From Burkholderiaceae bacterium (GTDB lineage: Bacteria; Pseudomonadota; Gammaproteobacteria; Burkholderiales; Burkholderiaceae_E), in NCBI GenBank assembly GCA_019428955.1, contig JAHYJF010000188.1, positions 1-7,086 on the forward strand: a DNA stretch of 7,086 nucleotides. Direction: 5' to 3'. The notes beneath the pieces were generated by a model. The model was not told the DNA's origin, did not search any database, and saw nothing but the letters and a program-made list of their open reading frames with translations. The position numbers were made by a program, and so were the translations under genes. Below, piece after piece: positions 6,444-7,086 of the stretch; the stretch's first letter is position 1, and each line of letters opens with the position of its first letter.

Positions 6444-7086
6444 ATGTCCTGGATCCTGGCACTCCTGATTCTGGCCGCGCTCGCCACTGCGCTCGCCTAC
6501 CTGCGCTCGCCCGGCTGGGGGTGGGTGGCCGGCGGCATCGCAGCCGGCCTCGCGCTGCAATTTAGCGGCCTGCTCGGACCCGTCGCCGCGACGCTCGGCT
6601 GGCTGGTCTTCATCGCCCTGGCAGTGGTGCTCAATGTCACGGTCCTGCGGCGCAAATTGTTGAGTAACCCGATCCTGGCGATCTATCGGCGCATCGCCCC
6701 GAGCATCTCGCAGACTGAACGCGAGGCGCTCGAGGCGGGCACCGTGTGGTGGGAGGGCGAGTTGTTCGCCGGCAATCCGGACTGGAACCGGTTGCTGGCA
6801 TTTCCGGCGCCGACGCTCAGCGCCGAAGAGCAGGCGTTTCTCGCCGGTCCGGTGGAGGAATTGTGCGCACTGGTCGACGACTGGCGCATCACCCACGAAC
6901 TCCACGACCTCTCGCCCGAGGCCTGGCGCTACATTCGTGAGCACGGCTTCCTCGGCATGATCATTCCCAAGCGCTACGGCGGGCTGGGTTTCTCGGCGCT
7001 CGGCCACTCCGAAGTGGTGATGAAGCTTTCGAGCCGCTGCAACGCGGGCGCAGTCACCGTGATGGTGCCCAATTCGCTTGGGCCGG
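6444..7086 (+). CDS. fadE: Acyl-CoA dehydrogenase FadE, N-terminal part
   Basis: The first 214 codons are present and the frame is still open at the right edge. FadE is the flavoprotein that makes the first double bond in fatty acyl-CoA during beta-oxidation, about 815 residues in E. coli. The match to FadE is clear: hydrophobic segments at about 3-20, 26-44 and 47-67, as in FadE and unlike short acyl-CoA dehydrogenases, then SQTEREALEAGTVWWEGELF (89-108), NPDW, LSAEEQAFLAGPVEE, ITHELHDLSPE, MIIPKRYGGLGFSA and VPNSLGP at the edge. These correspond closely to TEKEAIDAGTTWWEGDLF, ITHELADLPPE and VPNSLGP of the E. coli protein as I remember it. The hydrophobic N-terminus suggests membrane association. 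The start is supported by GGAG 6 bases upstream. The catalytic glutamate and FAD-binding C-terminal half lie outside the window. Confidence 0.93.
   Translation, partial: MSWILALLILAALATALAYLRSPGWGWVAGGIAAGLALQFSGLLGPVAATLGWLVFIALAVVLNVTVLRRKLLSNPILAIYRRIAPSISQTEREALEAGTVWWEGELFAGNPDWNRLLAFPAPTLSAEEQAFLAGPVEELCALVDDWRITHELHDLSPEAWRYIREHGFLGMIIPKRYGGLGFSALGHSEVVMKLSSRCNAGAVTVMVPNSLGP

Overview
The window is GC-rich, and its recognisable genes are of proteobacterial type: an IolC-like sugar kinase, a PsiF-repeat protein, a FadE-type acyl-CoA dehydrogenase and good Shine-Dalgarno sites. The FadE N-terminus resembles the long gamma/betaproteobacterial form. My best guess is a betaproteobacterium, for example Rhodocyclales or Burkholderiales; this is inferred from protein flavour and cannot be proved here. 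I see no rRNA, tRNA, CRISPR array, transposase or phage gene.

Layout from left to right. (1) 1-219, minus: the N-terminal 73 residues of a PfkB-family kinase of the IolC type, running off the left edge. (2) 345-653, minus: a small exported protein of two near-identical PsiF-like repeats, ending in a clear intrinsic terminator at 296-322. (3) 790-1851, plus: a secreted prolyl-oligopeptidase-like protein that keeps its signal peptide, the start of the propeller and the Ser/Asp/His triad, but lacks most of the propeller and the first half of the hydrolase fold. (4) 1887-2498, minus: a small stand-alone protein with an FtsH-type (M41) HEAGH zinc-peptidase core and no AAA+ domain. (5) 2570-4795, plus: a 741-residue cytoplasmic molybdopterin oxidoreductase with a 4Fe-4S site. 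(6) 4811-6313, minus: a 500-residue fusion of a Cas4-like PD-(D/E)XK nuclease (four-cysteine Fe-S site) with a DEDDy-type exonuclease domain, the DUF2779 architecture. (7) 6444-7086, plus: the N-terminal 214 residues of FadE, running off the right edge.

The genes alternate strands: convergent pairs at 1851/1887 and 4795/4811, divergent pairs at 653/790, 2498/2570 and 6313/6444. Only the two leftmost genes share a direction, and a terminator separates them. The window therefore reads as single-gene transcription units rather than an operon, and I see no evidence that the genes form one pathway. I do not find a convincing multi-gene novel system. The points most worth a second look are the collapsed oligopeptidase, the stand-alone M41-like protease, the two-nuclease fusion, and the repeat protein whose two copies differ only at synonymous sites.
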